NCBI RefSeq assembly: GCF_013409305.1
Contig: NZ_JACBZJ010000001.1
Location: forward strand, 1,798,001 to 1,862,000
DNA: 64,000 bases
DNA from: Cellulomonas soli
Lineage (GTDB): Bacteria > Actinomycetota > Actinomycetes > Actinomycetales > Cellulomonadaceae
Direction of reading: 5' to 3'
The translations under genes were made by a program, and so were the position numbers. The notes under the pieces were generated by a model. That model was given only the letters and a program-made list of their open reading frames with translations, made no database searches and was not told where the DNA came from. Positions 33,746 to 42,004 of this stretch are shown one piece after another; within the stretch, counting starts at the first letter, position 1; each line of letters begins with the position of its first letter.

Positions 33746-34827
33746 GTCGCTCCCCCTCCTGCGGGCCTGAACCCGAGCGTCGTGTTGATCGCCAGCATCG
33801 GCGCGTTCTCCTCGGCGTTCCACGTGCCGACCCGCCGGACGGCCGGGTGGACCTCGGCCAGCCGCTGCAGGTTGACCGTCTTGACCAGCAGCCCGAGCCG
33901 GTGCCCGCGGTGCTCGCGCAGCACGAGGGTCTCGGACTGGTGTGCGTACTGCGGCGTGTGCGTCGGTGCCGTCAGGATCGTGAACGCCACGAGCGTGCCG
34001 GTCGGCACGTGCTCGACGGCGGTGACCAGCTGCTCGACGCCGCGCGCGGCCTGCACGTGCTCGTCGGCCCGTACGCGCGCGGCGTCCCACACGTCGGCCT
34101 GCAGGGTGACGCCGCCGGTCGGGGCGTCGGTGGCCATCCGGGAGCGCAGCGCGGCGAGCTGCTCGACCCACCGGTCCGGGCAGCGGGCGCCCCAGCGGAC
34201 CACGGAGAGCCGGGCGACCTGCTCGAGCGACCAGCCGCGGTGCTGCGCGAACCGGACGGACGGGTCGTCGGCGTGCACCCGCCCGCTGCCGGTGCCGGCC
34301 GCGACGGCGGGCTCCGAGCCGGTCGGCTCGGACCGCTGGTGGGAGGTGGTCGCCACACGCGAGCGGCCGTGGGTGCGCAGGACGTCGAGCACGGTGTCGT
34401 GCAGGGCCGAGCCGATGCCGCGCCGTCGGTGCGAGGGGCGCACGCCGAGGCCGAGCCGACCGAGGTCGGTGCTGCCCTGCCGGGGCAGGTTGAGGGTGGC
34501 GTGCCCGACGACGCGTGCCGGGTCCTCCGCCGGCCCGGGCAGCCGGTCGTCGACCGCGACGATGCGGATCTTGTCGGCGTAGGACTGCTGACGCAGCATG
34601 GCGAGCGTCTCGTTGACGGTGCGGCTGCGGTCGAGGGTTCCCCACGCGTCGAGGTGCACGGCGTTCACGGTGTCGACCTGCCCGTGCAGCAGCCAGGCGT
34701 CGGGCGCGCCGAGATCGGCGGGCACGGGCATCGTGCGCAGGGTCACGCCGTCGGGGGGTCGGCGCGTGGACCGCTCGGTGCGCGGGGACGGGTCGGCGGC
34801 GAGCGGCGGGTGGGGCACGGGCGGCAT
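33727..34827 (-). CDS. GNAT family N-acetyltransferase, tandem paralogue A
   Basis: This 366-residue two-domain GNAT is the paralogue of the gene that follows it. Shared blocks are DAWLLHGQVDTVNAV near the start, RPSHRRRGIGSALHDTVL in domain 1, HRGWSLEQVARLSV in the linker, LREHRGHRLGLLVKTVNLQ in domain 2 and GTWNAEENAPMLAINTTLGF at the end. ATG 34827 has GGAG 6 bases upstream; the open frame upstream of it is antisense to the YgjV-like gene. Divergent transcription from 34907 leaves a 79-bp shared promoter region. Confidence 0.85.
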   Translation of the reverse strand: MPPVPHPPLAADPSPRTERSTRRPPDGVTLRTMPVPADLGAPDAWLLHGQVDTVNAVHLDAWGTLDRSRTVNETLAMLRQQSYADKIRIVAVDDRLPGPAEDPARVVGHATLNLPRQGSTDLGRLGLGVRPSHRRRGIGSALHDTVLDVLRTHGRSRVATTSHQRSEPTGSEPAVAAGTGSGRVHADDPSVRFAQHRGWSLEQVARLSVVRWGARCPDRWVEQLAALRSRMATDAPTGGVTLQADVWDAARVRADEHVQAARGVEQLVTAVEHVPTGTLVAFTILTAPTHTPQYAHQSETLVLREHRGHRLGLLVKTVNLQRLAEVHPAVRRVGTWNAEENAPMLAINTTLGFRPAGGGATWQVHV

Positions 34828-34906
34828 GCTGCTCCAGGTCGGGGGGCGCGGTCGAGCGGATTCGGCCTGGCGGGCGCACCCCCTGTGCGTCGTTAGGCTC
34901 GTCGGC

Positions 34907-35554
34907 ATGTGGCTCGAGATCGTCGGCTGGATCGGCTCCCTCCTCGTCATCGTCTCTCTGATGCAGGCCCGCGTGCTGAGGTTCCGCGTCCTGAATCTCG
35001 TCGGTGCGGTGATCGCGACGGCGTACAACGCGATCGTCGGCATCTGGCCGTTCGCCGTGATGAACGGTGTGATCGCGGTCATCGACGTGTACTGGCTGGC
35101 CCGCCTGCAGCGTGAGCGGCACGACGACAAGGCGTACGAGGTCGTCGAGGTGACCCCGGACGACGCCTACCTGCGGCACGTGATCGCGGTGCACGCCGAC
35201 GACATCGCCGGGTTCGCCCCGGGCTTCACCGACCGGTTCGCGGCCGTGCCCGCGGGCGGCGACGGCGGACGGGCGGCGTTCCTGGTGGTCCGTGGTGACG
35301 AGACGGTCGGTGTCGTCGTGGTCCGTGGCACGGGCGACGGGACCGGGCTGGTCGAGCTCGACTACGTGACGCCGCGCTTCCGCGACTTCACGCCGGGCGA
35401 GTTCGTGTACCGGCGCAGCGGGGTGTTCGCGGCGCACGGGTTCCGTCGCCTGGTGGTCAAGGGTGCGGTGCCCGAGCAGCGCGAGTACCTGACGCGCGTC
35501 GGGTTCCGTCAGGCCGCCGAGGGCTGGGAGCGGGCGGTGGACGCCGCAGCCTGA
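34907..35554 (+). CDS. YgjV-like membrane domain fused to a GNAT-like domain
   Basis: The 215-residue protein has three N-terminal helices in ~75 residues (VGWIGSLLVIVSLMQARVL, LNLVGAVIATAYNAIVGIWP, VMNGVIAVIDVYWLARL). This pattern resembles YgjV-family inner-membrane proteins. The C-terminal ~130 residues are soluble; the strand-helix order and VYRRSGVFAAHGFRRLVVKG suggest a GNAT-like fold without an obvious acetyl-CoA motif. Function unknown. ATG 34907 is the first ATG before the helices; the upstream open frame is antisense to the GNAT gene. Confidence 0.7.
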   Translation: MWLEIVGWIGSLLVIVSLMQARVLRFRVLNLVGAVIATAYNAIVGIWPFAVMNGVIAVIDVYWLARLQRERHDDKAYEVVEVTPDDAYLRHVIAVHADDIAGFAPGFTDRFAAVPAGGDGGRAAFLVVRGDETVGVVVVRGTGDGTGLVELDYVTPRFRDFTPGEFVYRRSGVFAAHGFRRLVVKGAVPEQREYLTRVGFRQAAEGWERAVDAAA

Positions 35555-35605
35555 CGCGGCTCGCGGGTGCCGGCGGGTGGTCGCTCCCTGCCCCGCCGCG
35601 TAAAG

Positions 35606-35619
35606 TTCGGTTATCCGAA
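35606..35619. promoter_or_regulatory. Inverted repeat upstream of mntH, possible metal-regulator operator
   Basis: TTCGG-TTAT-CCGAA is a perfect inverted repeat 42 bp before the mntH start. A related half site (GATAGTCGGAAA) follows 13 bp on. Position and symmetry suit a DtxR/MntR-type repressor; the identity of the regulator is inference. Confidence 0.5.
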
Positions 35620-35660
35620 ATCAGGACTGCGGATAGTCGGAAACGGGCGGAGGGGGAGCG

Positions 35661-36959
35661 ATGACCGAGGCCCGGCCCGTGGTGCGTCCGACGTCGCCCA
35701 CCCCGACCGCGCGGCGACCCCGGCACCTCACGCCGACGCTGCTCGGGCCGGCGTTCGTCGCCGCGATCGCCTACGTCGACCCCGGCAACGTGGCCGCCAA
35801 CCTCACCGCCGGTGCCCGGTACGGCTACCTGCTGCTGTGGGTGCTGGTCGCCGCCAACGCGGTCGCGGTGCTCGTGCAGTACCAGTCCGCCAAGCTCGGC
35901 ATCGTCACCGGGGAGTCGCTGCCCGGTGTGCTCGGTGCCCGGCTGCGTCGGGGCCCTCGCCTGGCGTACTGGGTGCAGGCCGAGGTCGTGGCCGCCGCGA
36001 CCGACCTGGCCGAGGTCGTCGGCGGGGCGATCGCCCTGCACCTGCTGTTCGGGGTTCCGCTCCCGCTCGGCGGGCTCATCGTCGGCGCGGTCTCGATGGT
36101 CCTCCTGGCGACGCAGAACCGGTACGGCCAGCGCCGGTTCGAGGCCGTCGTCGTGAGCCTGCTGGTCGTCATCACCATCGGGTTCCTCGCGGGGCTCGTG
36201 GTCAGCCCGCCGGACGCCCGCGGGGTGCTGTCCGGCCTGGTGCCGCGGTTCGACGGCCCCGACTCGGTGCTGCTCGCCGCGAGCATGCTCGGGGCGACCG
36301 TGATGCCGCACGCGATCTACGTGCACTCCGCCCTGGTGCGCGACCGGTTCGGCCGGGCCCCCGAGCACGCGCTCGGCGACCACCACGCCACCGACCGCGC
36401 CGGTCTCGCGCACCGCACGCTGCTGCGGGCGACCCGCTGGGACGTCGGCGGTGCGCTGCTGGTCGCCGGCCTGGTCAACATCGGCCTGCTGCTGCTCGCC
36501 GCGTCCGGCCTGCGCGGCGTGCCGGGGACCGACTCGATCGAGGGGGCGCACGCCGCGATCCAGGTGGCTCTCGGGCCGGGCGTCGCGATCGTGTTCGCCG
36601 TCGGCCTGCTCGCGTCCGGCCTCGCCTCGACGTCGGTCGGCGCCTACGCGGGTGCCACGATCATGGAGGGTCTGCTGCACCGCAGCGTCCCGCTGCTCGC
36701 CCGTCGTGCCGTCACGCTGATCCCCGCGATCGCCCTGCTGTGGGCCGGTGCCGACCCGACGTGGACGCTCGTCGTCAGCCAGGTCGTGCTCAGCTTCGGC
36801 ATCCCGTTCGCCGTCGTCCCGCTGGTGCGGCTGACCCGCGACCGCACGCTCATGGGTGCGCACCGCAACGGGCCGTGGACGCACGCGCTGCTCGTGCTCG
36901 TCGTCGTGCTCGTCGTGGCGCTCAACCTGACGCTGCTCGGCCTGCTGGTGACGGGCTGA
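35661..36959 (+). CDS. mntH: Nramp-family Mn2+/Fe2+ transporter
   Basis: MntH imports Mn2+ with protons. The 432-residue, 11-helix protein carries the Nramp signature AIAYVDPGNVAANLTAGARY in helix 1 (the DPGN motif binds metal). The partner motif in helix 6 reads MLGATVMPHAIYVHSAL, with the expected MPH. ATG 35661 has AGGGGGAG upstream. The inverted repeat at 35606-35619 may mediate metal-dependent repression. Confidence 0.95.
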   Translation: MTEARPVVRPTSPTPTARRPRHLTPTLLGPAFVAAIAYVDPGNVAANLTAGARYGYLLLWVLVAANAVAVLVQYQSAKLGIVTGESLPGVLGARLRRGPRLAYWVQAEVVAAATDLAEVVGGAIALHLLFGVPLPLGGLIVGAVSMVLLATQNRYGQRRFEAVVVSLLVVITIGFLAGLVVSPPDARGVLSGLVPRFDGPDSVLLAASMLGATVMPHAIYVHSALVRDRFGRAPEHALGDHHATDRAGLAHRTLLRATRWDVGGALLVAGLVNIGLLLLAASGLRGVPGTDSIEGAHAAIQVALGPGVAIVFAVGLLASGLASTSVGAYAGATIMEGLLHRSVPLLARRAVTLIPAIALLWAGADPTWTLVVSQVVLSFGIPFAVVPLVRLTRDRTLMGAHRNGPWTHALLVLVVVLVVALNLTLLGLLVTG

Positions 36960-36983
36960 GCGCACGGGCGGCAGAATCGCGCC

Positions 36984-37946
36984 GTGCAACGACTGAGCCT
37001 GACCGTTCCCTCGCACCTGAGCGATCGGGTCGTCGCCGTGCTGTCCGACGACCCCGCCGTGAGCAGCCTGGCCGTCCTGCGTGGTGCATCGGTCCGGCCC
37101 GAGGGCGACGTGATCCTCGCCGACGTCGCGCGGGAGGCGTGCAACGACGTGGTGGACCAGCTGCTCGCGCTCGACGTGCACCGCGAGGGGAGCATGCACC
37201 TCGAACCCGTCTCGACGTGGGTCTCGCAGGCCGGCTACGAGGCCGAGCAGCTCGCGCCCGGGTCGAGCGCCGACTCGGTGGTGTGGCCCGAGGTCACGCA
37301 GCGCGCCTACGAGGACAGCGAGCTGAACTGGACGTTCCTCACGTTCCTGTCCCTGGCGACGATCATCGCGGCGATCGCGATCGTCCTGGACTCCCAGGTG
37401 CTCGTCATCGGGGCGATGGTGCTCGGGCCGGAGTTTGGTGCCGTCGCCGCGCTCGGGGTCGCGCTCGTGCGGCGTCGCCCGCGGCTGCTGTGGCACGCCG
37501 GGCGGACCCTGACCGTCGGCTTCCTGGTCGCGATGGCCTCGACCACCGTCCTGGCGCTGCTCGCGAACTGGCTGGGCTGGATCAGCCTCGAGCACGTCAC
37601 GGCGAGCCGGCCGGGGACGTCGTTCATCTACTCGCCAGACAAGTGGTCGTTCGTCGTCGCGGTCATCGCCGGTGCCGCCGGAGTGCTGTCGCTGACGTCC
37701 GCGCGCGTCGGGGGCCTCGCCGGCGTGTTCATCTCGGTCACGACGGTCCCCGCCGCGGGCAACGTGGCGTTGTCCCTCGCGCTCGGCGACTCGACCGAGG
37801 TGTGGGGCAGCCTGCTGCAGCTGGCCGTGAACCTCACCGGCATGGCGGTCGCCGGCTGGTTGATGCTCGCCGCCCAGCAGACGATCTGGTCACGGGTGTC
37901 GCGCCGACGTGCCGCCCTCGTCGGCCGCTGGCGCGCGAGCGACTGA
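36984..37946 (+). CDS. DUF389 membrane protein (TIGR00341-like)
   Basis: The 320-residue protein has a soluble ACT-like N-terminal domain (~85 residues), then about six helices. [20 protein letters not shown] is the DUF389 hallmark (usually IGAMLxSP). The segment [20 protein letters not shown] fits the second conserved block. Function is unknown for the family. The GTG at 36984 lies 24 bp after mntH, so the genes may be co-transcribed. Confidence 0.88.
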   Translation: MQRLSLTVPSHLSDRVVAVLSDDPAVSSLAVLRGASVRPEGDVILADVAREACNDVVDQLLALDVHREGSMHLEPVSTWVSQAGYEAEQLAPGSSADSVVWPEVTQRAYEDSELNWTFLTFLSLATIIAAIAIVLDSQVLVIGAMVLGPEFGAVAALGVALVRRRPRLLWHAGRTLTVGFLVAMASTTVLALLANWLGWISLEHVTASRPGTSFIYSPDKWSFVVAVIAGAAGVLSLTSARVGGLAGVFISVTTVPAAGNVALSLALGDSTEVWGSLLQLAVNLTGMAVAGWLMLAAQQTIWSRVSRRRAALVGRWRASD

Positions 37947-37957
37947 ACCGCCCGCGG

Positions 37958-38374
37958 TCAGCGCCCCTGGTCTTCGGCCGCCCCGAGCAAGGAGCTGCGG
38001 TAGTGCGCGATCGCCGAACGACCCAGCGCGTCACCCTCGCCCACGGCGTCGACGACCTGCTCCTCGGCCTGCACCGCCAGCTGCTCGAGCGCCGAGCGCG
38101 CCGTCCGCGTGATCGTCTCGCCGAGCGCGGCCGGGCCACGGTCAAGGGCTCGATCGGTGAACTCGAGGTCCACGACGAGGCCGGTGTGGTCGACGGTCAC
38201 CGCGACCTCGTGCCCGGGTGACCACACGCTCACACGCAATGCCTGGAGCCGGGACTGGATGGCGTTCGCGCGCGCGACCTGGTCACGCCCCTGCCGGTCC
38301 CAGGCGTCGAGCAGGGCGAACGCCTCCGAGGCGTCGTGGAGCGGGCCCCGCGGGGCCTCGGGCGGGGAGGTCAT
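37958..38374 (-). CDS. YbaB/EbfC-like protein of the type VII secretion cassette
   Basis: The 138-residue protein has a helical N-terminus (GRDQVARANAIQSRLQALR) and the strand pattern VAVTVDHTGLVVDLEF of YbaB/EbfC-like folds, then helices. In actinobacteria such proteins often accompany WXG100-type genes and may act as chaperones or DNA-binding partners. ATG 38374 overlaps the upstream stop by 4 nt. It is the last gene of a four-gene cassette read on the minus strand. Confidence 0.75.
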   Translation of the reverse strand: MTSPPEAPRGPLHDASEAFALLDAWDRQGRDQVARANAIQSRLQALRVSVWSPGHEVAVTVDHTGLVVDLEFTDRALDRGPAALGETITRTARSALEQLAVQAEEQVVDAVGEGDALGRSAIAHYRSSLLGAAEDQGR

Positions 38375-39297
38375 CAGCCACCGTTCGCGGTCGAGAGCGC
38401 GTCGTTCGTGCGCAGCGTCGTGTTGGACAGCGAGGAGGCGGTCAGCAGCGCGATGTCGAGCTTCGGGGCGCTGGCAGCCAGGCTCCCGGCGCCGTCGAGG
38501 ACGCTCTGGGGAACGGCGGGCATCGCCCCGAGGGTGTCGCGCACGCGCCGCAGAGCCGGGATCGCCGTGCTCAGACCACCGTTGACGTCGTCGATGATCT
38601 TCATCAGCCCCTGGATGGCGGAGGTGAGCTTGGTGAGCCACTCCCGTACCCGCTCCACCCGCAGGGCGATGGCGGTGACCGCCTGGGGCACGACCCAGGT
38701 CGCACCGACCCCGACGGTGGCGGCGACCTGCGACGCCCACGAGATCAGCTTCCCGACCAGGTCGGCGATGGTGTCGCGGACGATGCTGCGCACCACCCCG
38801 ACGACGATGCTCGCACCGAGCATCGCAGCCCCGATCCCGTCGGTGATGCCGGCGAGCAGGTCGAGCCCCGAGCGGTACACCGAGGCGAACGTGTCGTACG
38901 CGGTTGCCGCCGGGCCGTCCCAGCCTGTGAGGGCCGAGCGGACCGCCGCCTCGTAGTCGGCGGTCACCTCGCGGACCCGACCGGCGACGTTCCCCCACGT
39001 CTGCGACTTCGCCTCGACGGCGCGGGGGTTGCCCGCGATCGCATCCAGCATGTCGGGCAGCGGGGGCATGTAGTCGAGCAGGAACCCGGCGACGCTGGCC
39101 GCCATCGAGGCGATCGGGTCGACGACGAGCTCGGCGATGTCCATCGCCCCGCCGAACGCGCCGCCGATGCCGGCCAGATCGGCCCACTGGCCGTCCGCGG
39201 CCGAGGCGACCGAGGTCGAGATCGGTCCGATGATCTTCAGGCTCTTGTAGCACTCGGCAAGGCCGGGGCGGTCCTCGGCCGCCGCGACCAGGCTCAC
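38374..39297 (-). CDS. WXG100/PPE-like secretion-associated protein
   Basis: The 307-residue protein is largely helical. A WXG100-like hairpin lies near residues 95-155, with the turn ALTGWDGPAATAYDTF supplying the W-x-G motif. Gly/Ala/Val-rich helices follow (GAAMLGASIVVGVVRSIV). The C-terminal ~80 residues contain no recognisable toxin or enzyme motif. GTG 39297 overlaps the EspC-like stop (GTGA). It may be a secreted scaffold or the carrier of an effector; no secretion ATPase (EccC) is in the window. Confidence 0.7.
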   Translation of the reverse strand: MSLVAAAEDRPGLAECYKSLKIIGPISTSVASAADGQWADLAGIGGAFGGAMDIAELVVDPIASMAASVAGFLLDYMPPLPDMLDAIAGNPRAVEAKSQTWGNVAGRVREVTADYEAAVRSALTGWDGPAATAYDTFASVYRSGLDLLAGITDGIGAAMLGASIVVGVVRSIVRDTIADLVGKLISWASQVAATVGVGATWVVPQAVTAIALRVERVREWLTKLTSAIQGLMKIIDDVNGGLSTAIPALRRVRDTLGAMPAVPQSVLDGAGSLAASAPKLDIALLTASSLSNTTLRTNDALSTANGG

Positions 39298-39608
39298 GGG
39301 AGGACCTTCTCGATCATGCGCAGCCCGGTGTGGACGGCGCTGTCGATCGCGTCGTAGGTCGTGGCCGAGGCGTCGAGCGCCAGGACGATGCCGTCCATCG
39401 CCGTCGACCCGGCCTGCACCAGCTCCGCGCCGAGCGACTGGACGAGGAGGGCGCCGGGGACGAGGAACGAGCACAGCAGCCCGAACGAGTCGTCCGGGAT
39501 GGCGACGGTGGCGGAGGCGTCGACGGCCTCCTGCAGGCTTCCCGCGATGCCGTCGACCGTCCGGGCGTGCGCACGGACGGCTCCGGTGTCGACCACGAGC
39601 TGGTTCAT
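39294..39608 (-). CDS. EspC-like type VII secretion target
   Basis: The 104-residue helical protein opens with LVVDTGAVRAHARTVDGIAG and continues GSLQEAVDAS, a pattern shared with ESX secretion-associated proteins (EspC/DUF2580 type). FGLLCSFLVPGALLVQSLGA occupies the helical turn region. ATG 39608 overlaps the upstream YbaB-like gene by 4 nt. It is probably exported or acts as partner of the 307-residue protein encoded next. Confidence 0.75.
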   Translation of the reverse strand: MNQLVVDTGAVRAHARTVDGIAGSLQEAVDASATVAIPDDSFGLLCSFLVPGALLVQSLGAELVQAGSTAMDGIVLALDASATTYDAIDSAVHTGLRMIEKVLP

Positions 39609-39985
39609 CGCGCACCGCCGGTCCCACGCAGCAGCGCGTCGAAGTCGTCGAGGAGCGAGGTCTCCGAGAGGTCGACGGCCGGTGCCGTCAGCGTGGCCTG
39701 CAGGGGCTGCGCCTGGGCACGGACGTCGGCGATCGCCTCTGCGTACGCGGACAGGACGGCGGAGCGCAGCGCGTCGGTGCCGTCGGCCGTCGCGTCCGGG
39801 CTCAGCTGGACGGCGACCAGGAGGCCGCGGTGGTCGACCCGGACCCGTGCCGTACGGCGCTCGTCCGTCCCGTGACCGCTCAGGGTGGCGACCTGCGCCT
39901 GGACCTGCGCGGCCTGGGCTGCTGCAGCAAGGCCTTCCGCGAACGTCGTCGCGGCCCTTCGGTGCAGCCGTTCTGCCTCGGACAA
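39605..39985 (-). CDS. YbaB/EbfC-like protein, first gene of the secretion cassette
   Basis: The 126-residue protein has a long Ala/Gln-rich helix (GLAAAAQAAQVQAQVATLSG) followed by VRVDHRGLLVAVQLSPDA, the YbaB-type strand block, and a final helix (LLDDFDALLR). It is a distant relative of the last gene of the cassette, so the operon is bounded by two YbaB-like proteins. ATG 39985 is the first good start; a promoter is expected in 39986-40158. Confidence 0.72.
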   Translation of the reverse strand: MSEAERLHRRAATTFAEGLAAAAQAAQVQAQVATLSGHGTDERRTARVRVDHRGLLVAVQLSPDATADGTDALRSAVLSAYAEAIADVRAQAQPLQATLTAPAVDLSETSLLDDFDALLRGTGGAR

Positions 39986-40158
39986 GCCTGTCTCCTCTGA
40001 CGTGCGGGGCCCGCGCGGAGGTGCCGGGTGCGGAAATCGGGCAGACCGTATCGCGCAGCGCCGGACCGCCGCGGAGGGGCCTGTGGACAGAGCCGCCGTG
40101 ATGACGGCAGTCCGGTCGCCGATGGCCCGCGGTGCCGCGCTGTCCCTAGGGTGACCGG

Positions 40159-40881
40159 GTGCCGCAGGAGATCAAGAGCAAGGCCGACAGTCGGTTCGTG
40201 ACGTTCACGCAGGTCGCGACGGTCGAGGAGAGCCGGGTGTTCCCGGAGAGCACGGTGCGTCAGGACGAGCCGAGGGTGGGTCGCGCGGTCCTGGGGGTGG
40301 TCCTGGGGGTGCCCTTCGGGTTGCTCTGGTCCGCCGCGTTCGCCATGCCGTGGATGCAGGAGCGGTTCGCCTGGTGGGGGGCGCCGGCGCCGGTGATCGC
40401 GATCGCCCTCGCCGCCGTGCTGGCGGCCGTCAACTGGCGCCGCGGATCGTGGCCGATGTACGCGACCTCCCTGGTGGTCGCGGTTCCGGTGCTCGTCGGG
40501 GTGTCGGCGGGGGCGTCCGCCGTGCTGCTCACGCTCCTGCTCCTCGCCGCTGCCCTGTGGGGAGCGTGGCGGTCGGGTGATCTCCGACGTCGCCGGTGGG
40601 CACGCACGCGCGTGCTGCTCGTCCGCCGGGAGCAGACGGACGTCCAGGTGTCCGCCGTCGTGAGGCACCCGTTCATCTCCTCCACCGAGGCGCTCCTGGT
40701 CACGCTCACGGCCGTGGGGCGGCCTGACCTCAGCTGGTGCATCACGGAGTTCCAGGGATCGTTCTTCGCGCCGCGAGTGGGTGACCCGATGGTCGTCTGG
40801 TTCGACCCGTCCGAGCCTGCGGTGGCGACCGCGTGCGCGGCGACCCCGTTGATCCGGGCGCTTCGCCCGGCGCAGCCGTAG
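40159..40881 (+). CDS. Hypothetical four-helix membrane protein
   Basis: The 240-residue protein starts at GTG 40159. A soluble ~45-residue N-terminus is followed by four helices at about 45-135 (VVLGVPFGLLWSAAFAM, VIAIALAAVLAAV, TSLVVAVPVLVGVSAGA, AVLLTLLLLAAALWGAW). The ~100-residue C-terminal domain includes VRHPFISSTEALLVTLTAVG and MVVWFDPSEPAVATAC. The end resembles DUF3592-like beta domains, but this is not secure. Confidence 0.65.
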   Translation: MPQEIKSKADSRFVTFTQVATVEESRVFPESTVRQDEPRVGRAVLGVVLGVPFGLLWSAAFAMPWMQERFAWWGAPAPVIAIALAAVLAAVNWRRGSWPMYATSLVVAVPVLVGVSAGASAVLLTLLLLAAALWGAWRSGDLRRRRWARTRVLLVRREQTDVQVSAVVRHPFISSTEALLVTLTAVGRPDLSWCITEFQGSFFAPRVGDPMVVWFDPSEPAVATACAATPLIRALRPAQP

Positions 40882-40891
40882 TGGGAGCGGC

Positions 40892-41314
40892 TCAGCGGTA
40901 GAGCGGCAGGTCGCCCGTCAGCGAGCGGATCGCGGAGCCCGGGCCGTGCAGCGCGAGGCCGAGCACGCGGTGCGTCTCGGTCGGGCCGTCGGCGAGCTGC
41001 CGGGCGTAGTCGTCGTAGGTGCGGGCCCGCTGGGCGGTGTCGGTGACGTCGACGGCGGTGACGCCCGGGGTGGCGCGCGCCTTGCCGGTCAGGTGGGCGA
41101 GCCGCTCGGCCGAGGCCTTGAGCACGGGGACCGTGCGGGTGCTGATGCCGGGGTGCACGACGCCGGAGGCGTCCGTGACGTCGTGGCCGACGACGTCGGG
41201 GAACAGCCGGCCGAGGCTGATGCCCAGCAGGGCTCCCGCGTTGACGGTCAGACCGGTCGGCAGGTCGTCGACGAGGGCGAGCACGAGCCTGGCCTCGGAG
41301 GTGTCTGAAGGCAC
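40892..41314 (-). CDS. DUF2000 family protein
   Basis: The 140-residue protein has LVDDLPTGLTVNAGALLGIS near its start and ISTRTVPVLKASAERLAHL in the middle, both characteristic of DUF2000 proteins (recognised from memory), whose fold resembles peptidyl-tRNA hydrolase-like proteins. The GTG at 41314 has GGAAGGA upstream and is chosen over the longer frame to 41380. It is divergent from an Lrp-type regulator, which often controls this family. Confidence 0.8.
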   Translation of the reverse strand: MPSDTSEARLVLALVDDLPTGLTVNAGALLGISLGRLFPDVVGHDVTDASGVVHPGISTRTVPVLKASAERLAHLTGKARATPGVTAVDVTDTAQRARTYDDYARQLADGPTETHRVLGLALHGPGSAIRSLTGDLPLYR

Positions 41315-41421
41315 GGGCGCGGTTCCTTCCGTTCGGGGATCGCGGACCACGGTAGAACGTGCGGCGGGCCGGGCCACCACGTACCGAACGACGTACGGCC
41401 TTGGCTGCGATGATCGTCCCC

Positions 41422-41895
41422 ATGGACGAACTCGACCTGGCGATCCTCGACCGTCTGCAGCACGACGTGCGGCAGACCAACCGCGAGCTGGCGGCCGCCG
41501 TCGGCCTGGCGCCCTCGTCGTGCCTGGCCCGCGTGCGCGCCCTGCGGGAGGCCGGCGTCATCCGCGGCGCGCACGTCGACGTCGACCTCACCGCGATCGG
41601 TCGCAGCGCGCAGGCCATGGTCGCGCTCAAGATCAAGCCGCAGGCGTTCGGCTCCGCAGGGACCTTCGAACGATGGATCGCGGACCTGCCCGAGACGCTG
41701 TCGGTGTTCATGGTCTCCGGCGCGTCCGACTTCCTCGTGCACGTGGCCGTGCCCGACACCGACCGGCTGCGCGAGTTCGTCCTCGCCCTCGCCAAGCGGC
41801 CCGAGATCGCCGACATCCGCACGTCCATCGTGTTCGACCACACGCGCAAGCAGGTCGTCGAGCCGCTCGGGCCCGGGCGCCGGTCGACGAGCTGA
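41422..41895 (+). CDS. Lrp/AsnC family transcriptional regulator
   Basis: The 157-residue protein has the AsnC-type winged helix: LDLAILDRLQHDVRQTNREL, then AAAVGLAPSSCLARVRALRE as recognition helix, and GVIRGAHVDVD. A RAM-type ligand domain follows (ALKIKPQAF and DFLVHVAVPDTDRLREFV). ATG 41422 gives the usual MDELDLAIL start; ATG 41410 is an alternative. It faces the DUF2000 gene across ~107 bp, so that gene is its likely target. Confidence 0.9.
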   Translation: MDELDLAILDRLQHDVRQTNRELAAAVGLAPSSCLARVRALREAGVIRGAHVDVDLTAIGRSAQAMVALKIKPQAFGSAGTFERWIADLPETLSVFMVSGASDFLVHVAVPDTDRLREFVLALAKRPEIADIRTSIVFDHTRKQVVEPLGPGRRSTS

Positions 41896-42004
41896 CCTGC
41901 GGCGTCACCCAGCCGCGGGCGAGATCGGGTGTCAGACCCCGCCTCTACCGTCTGCCCTCGGTGCGACGGGTCGCCCTGGTCGGTCGCCGAGGACAGGAGC
42001 GGTG

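Noticed and set aside
32606-35437. A single 943-residue open frame that would look like a giant two-enzyme fusion
   Set aside because: Only the last ~379 codons are in the frame of paralogue B; upstream the frame runs through paralogue A and the YgjV-like gene in non-coding phase. Strong ribosome binding sites support separate starts at 33745 and 34827.
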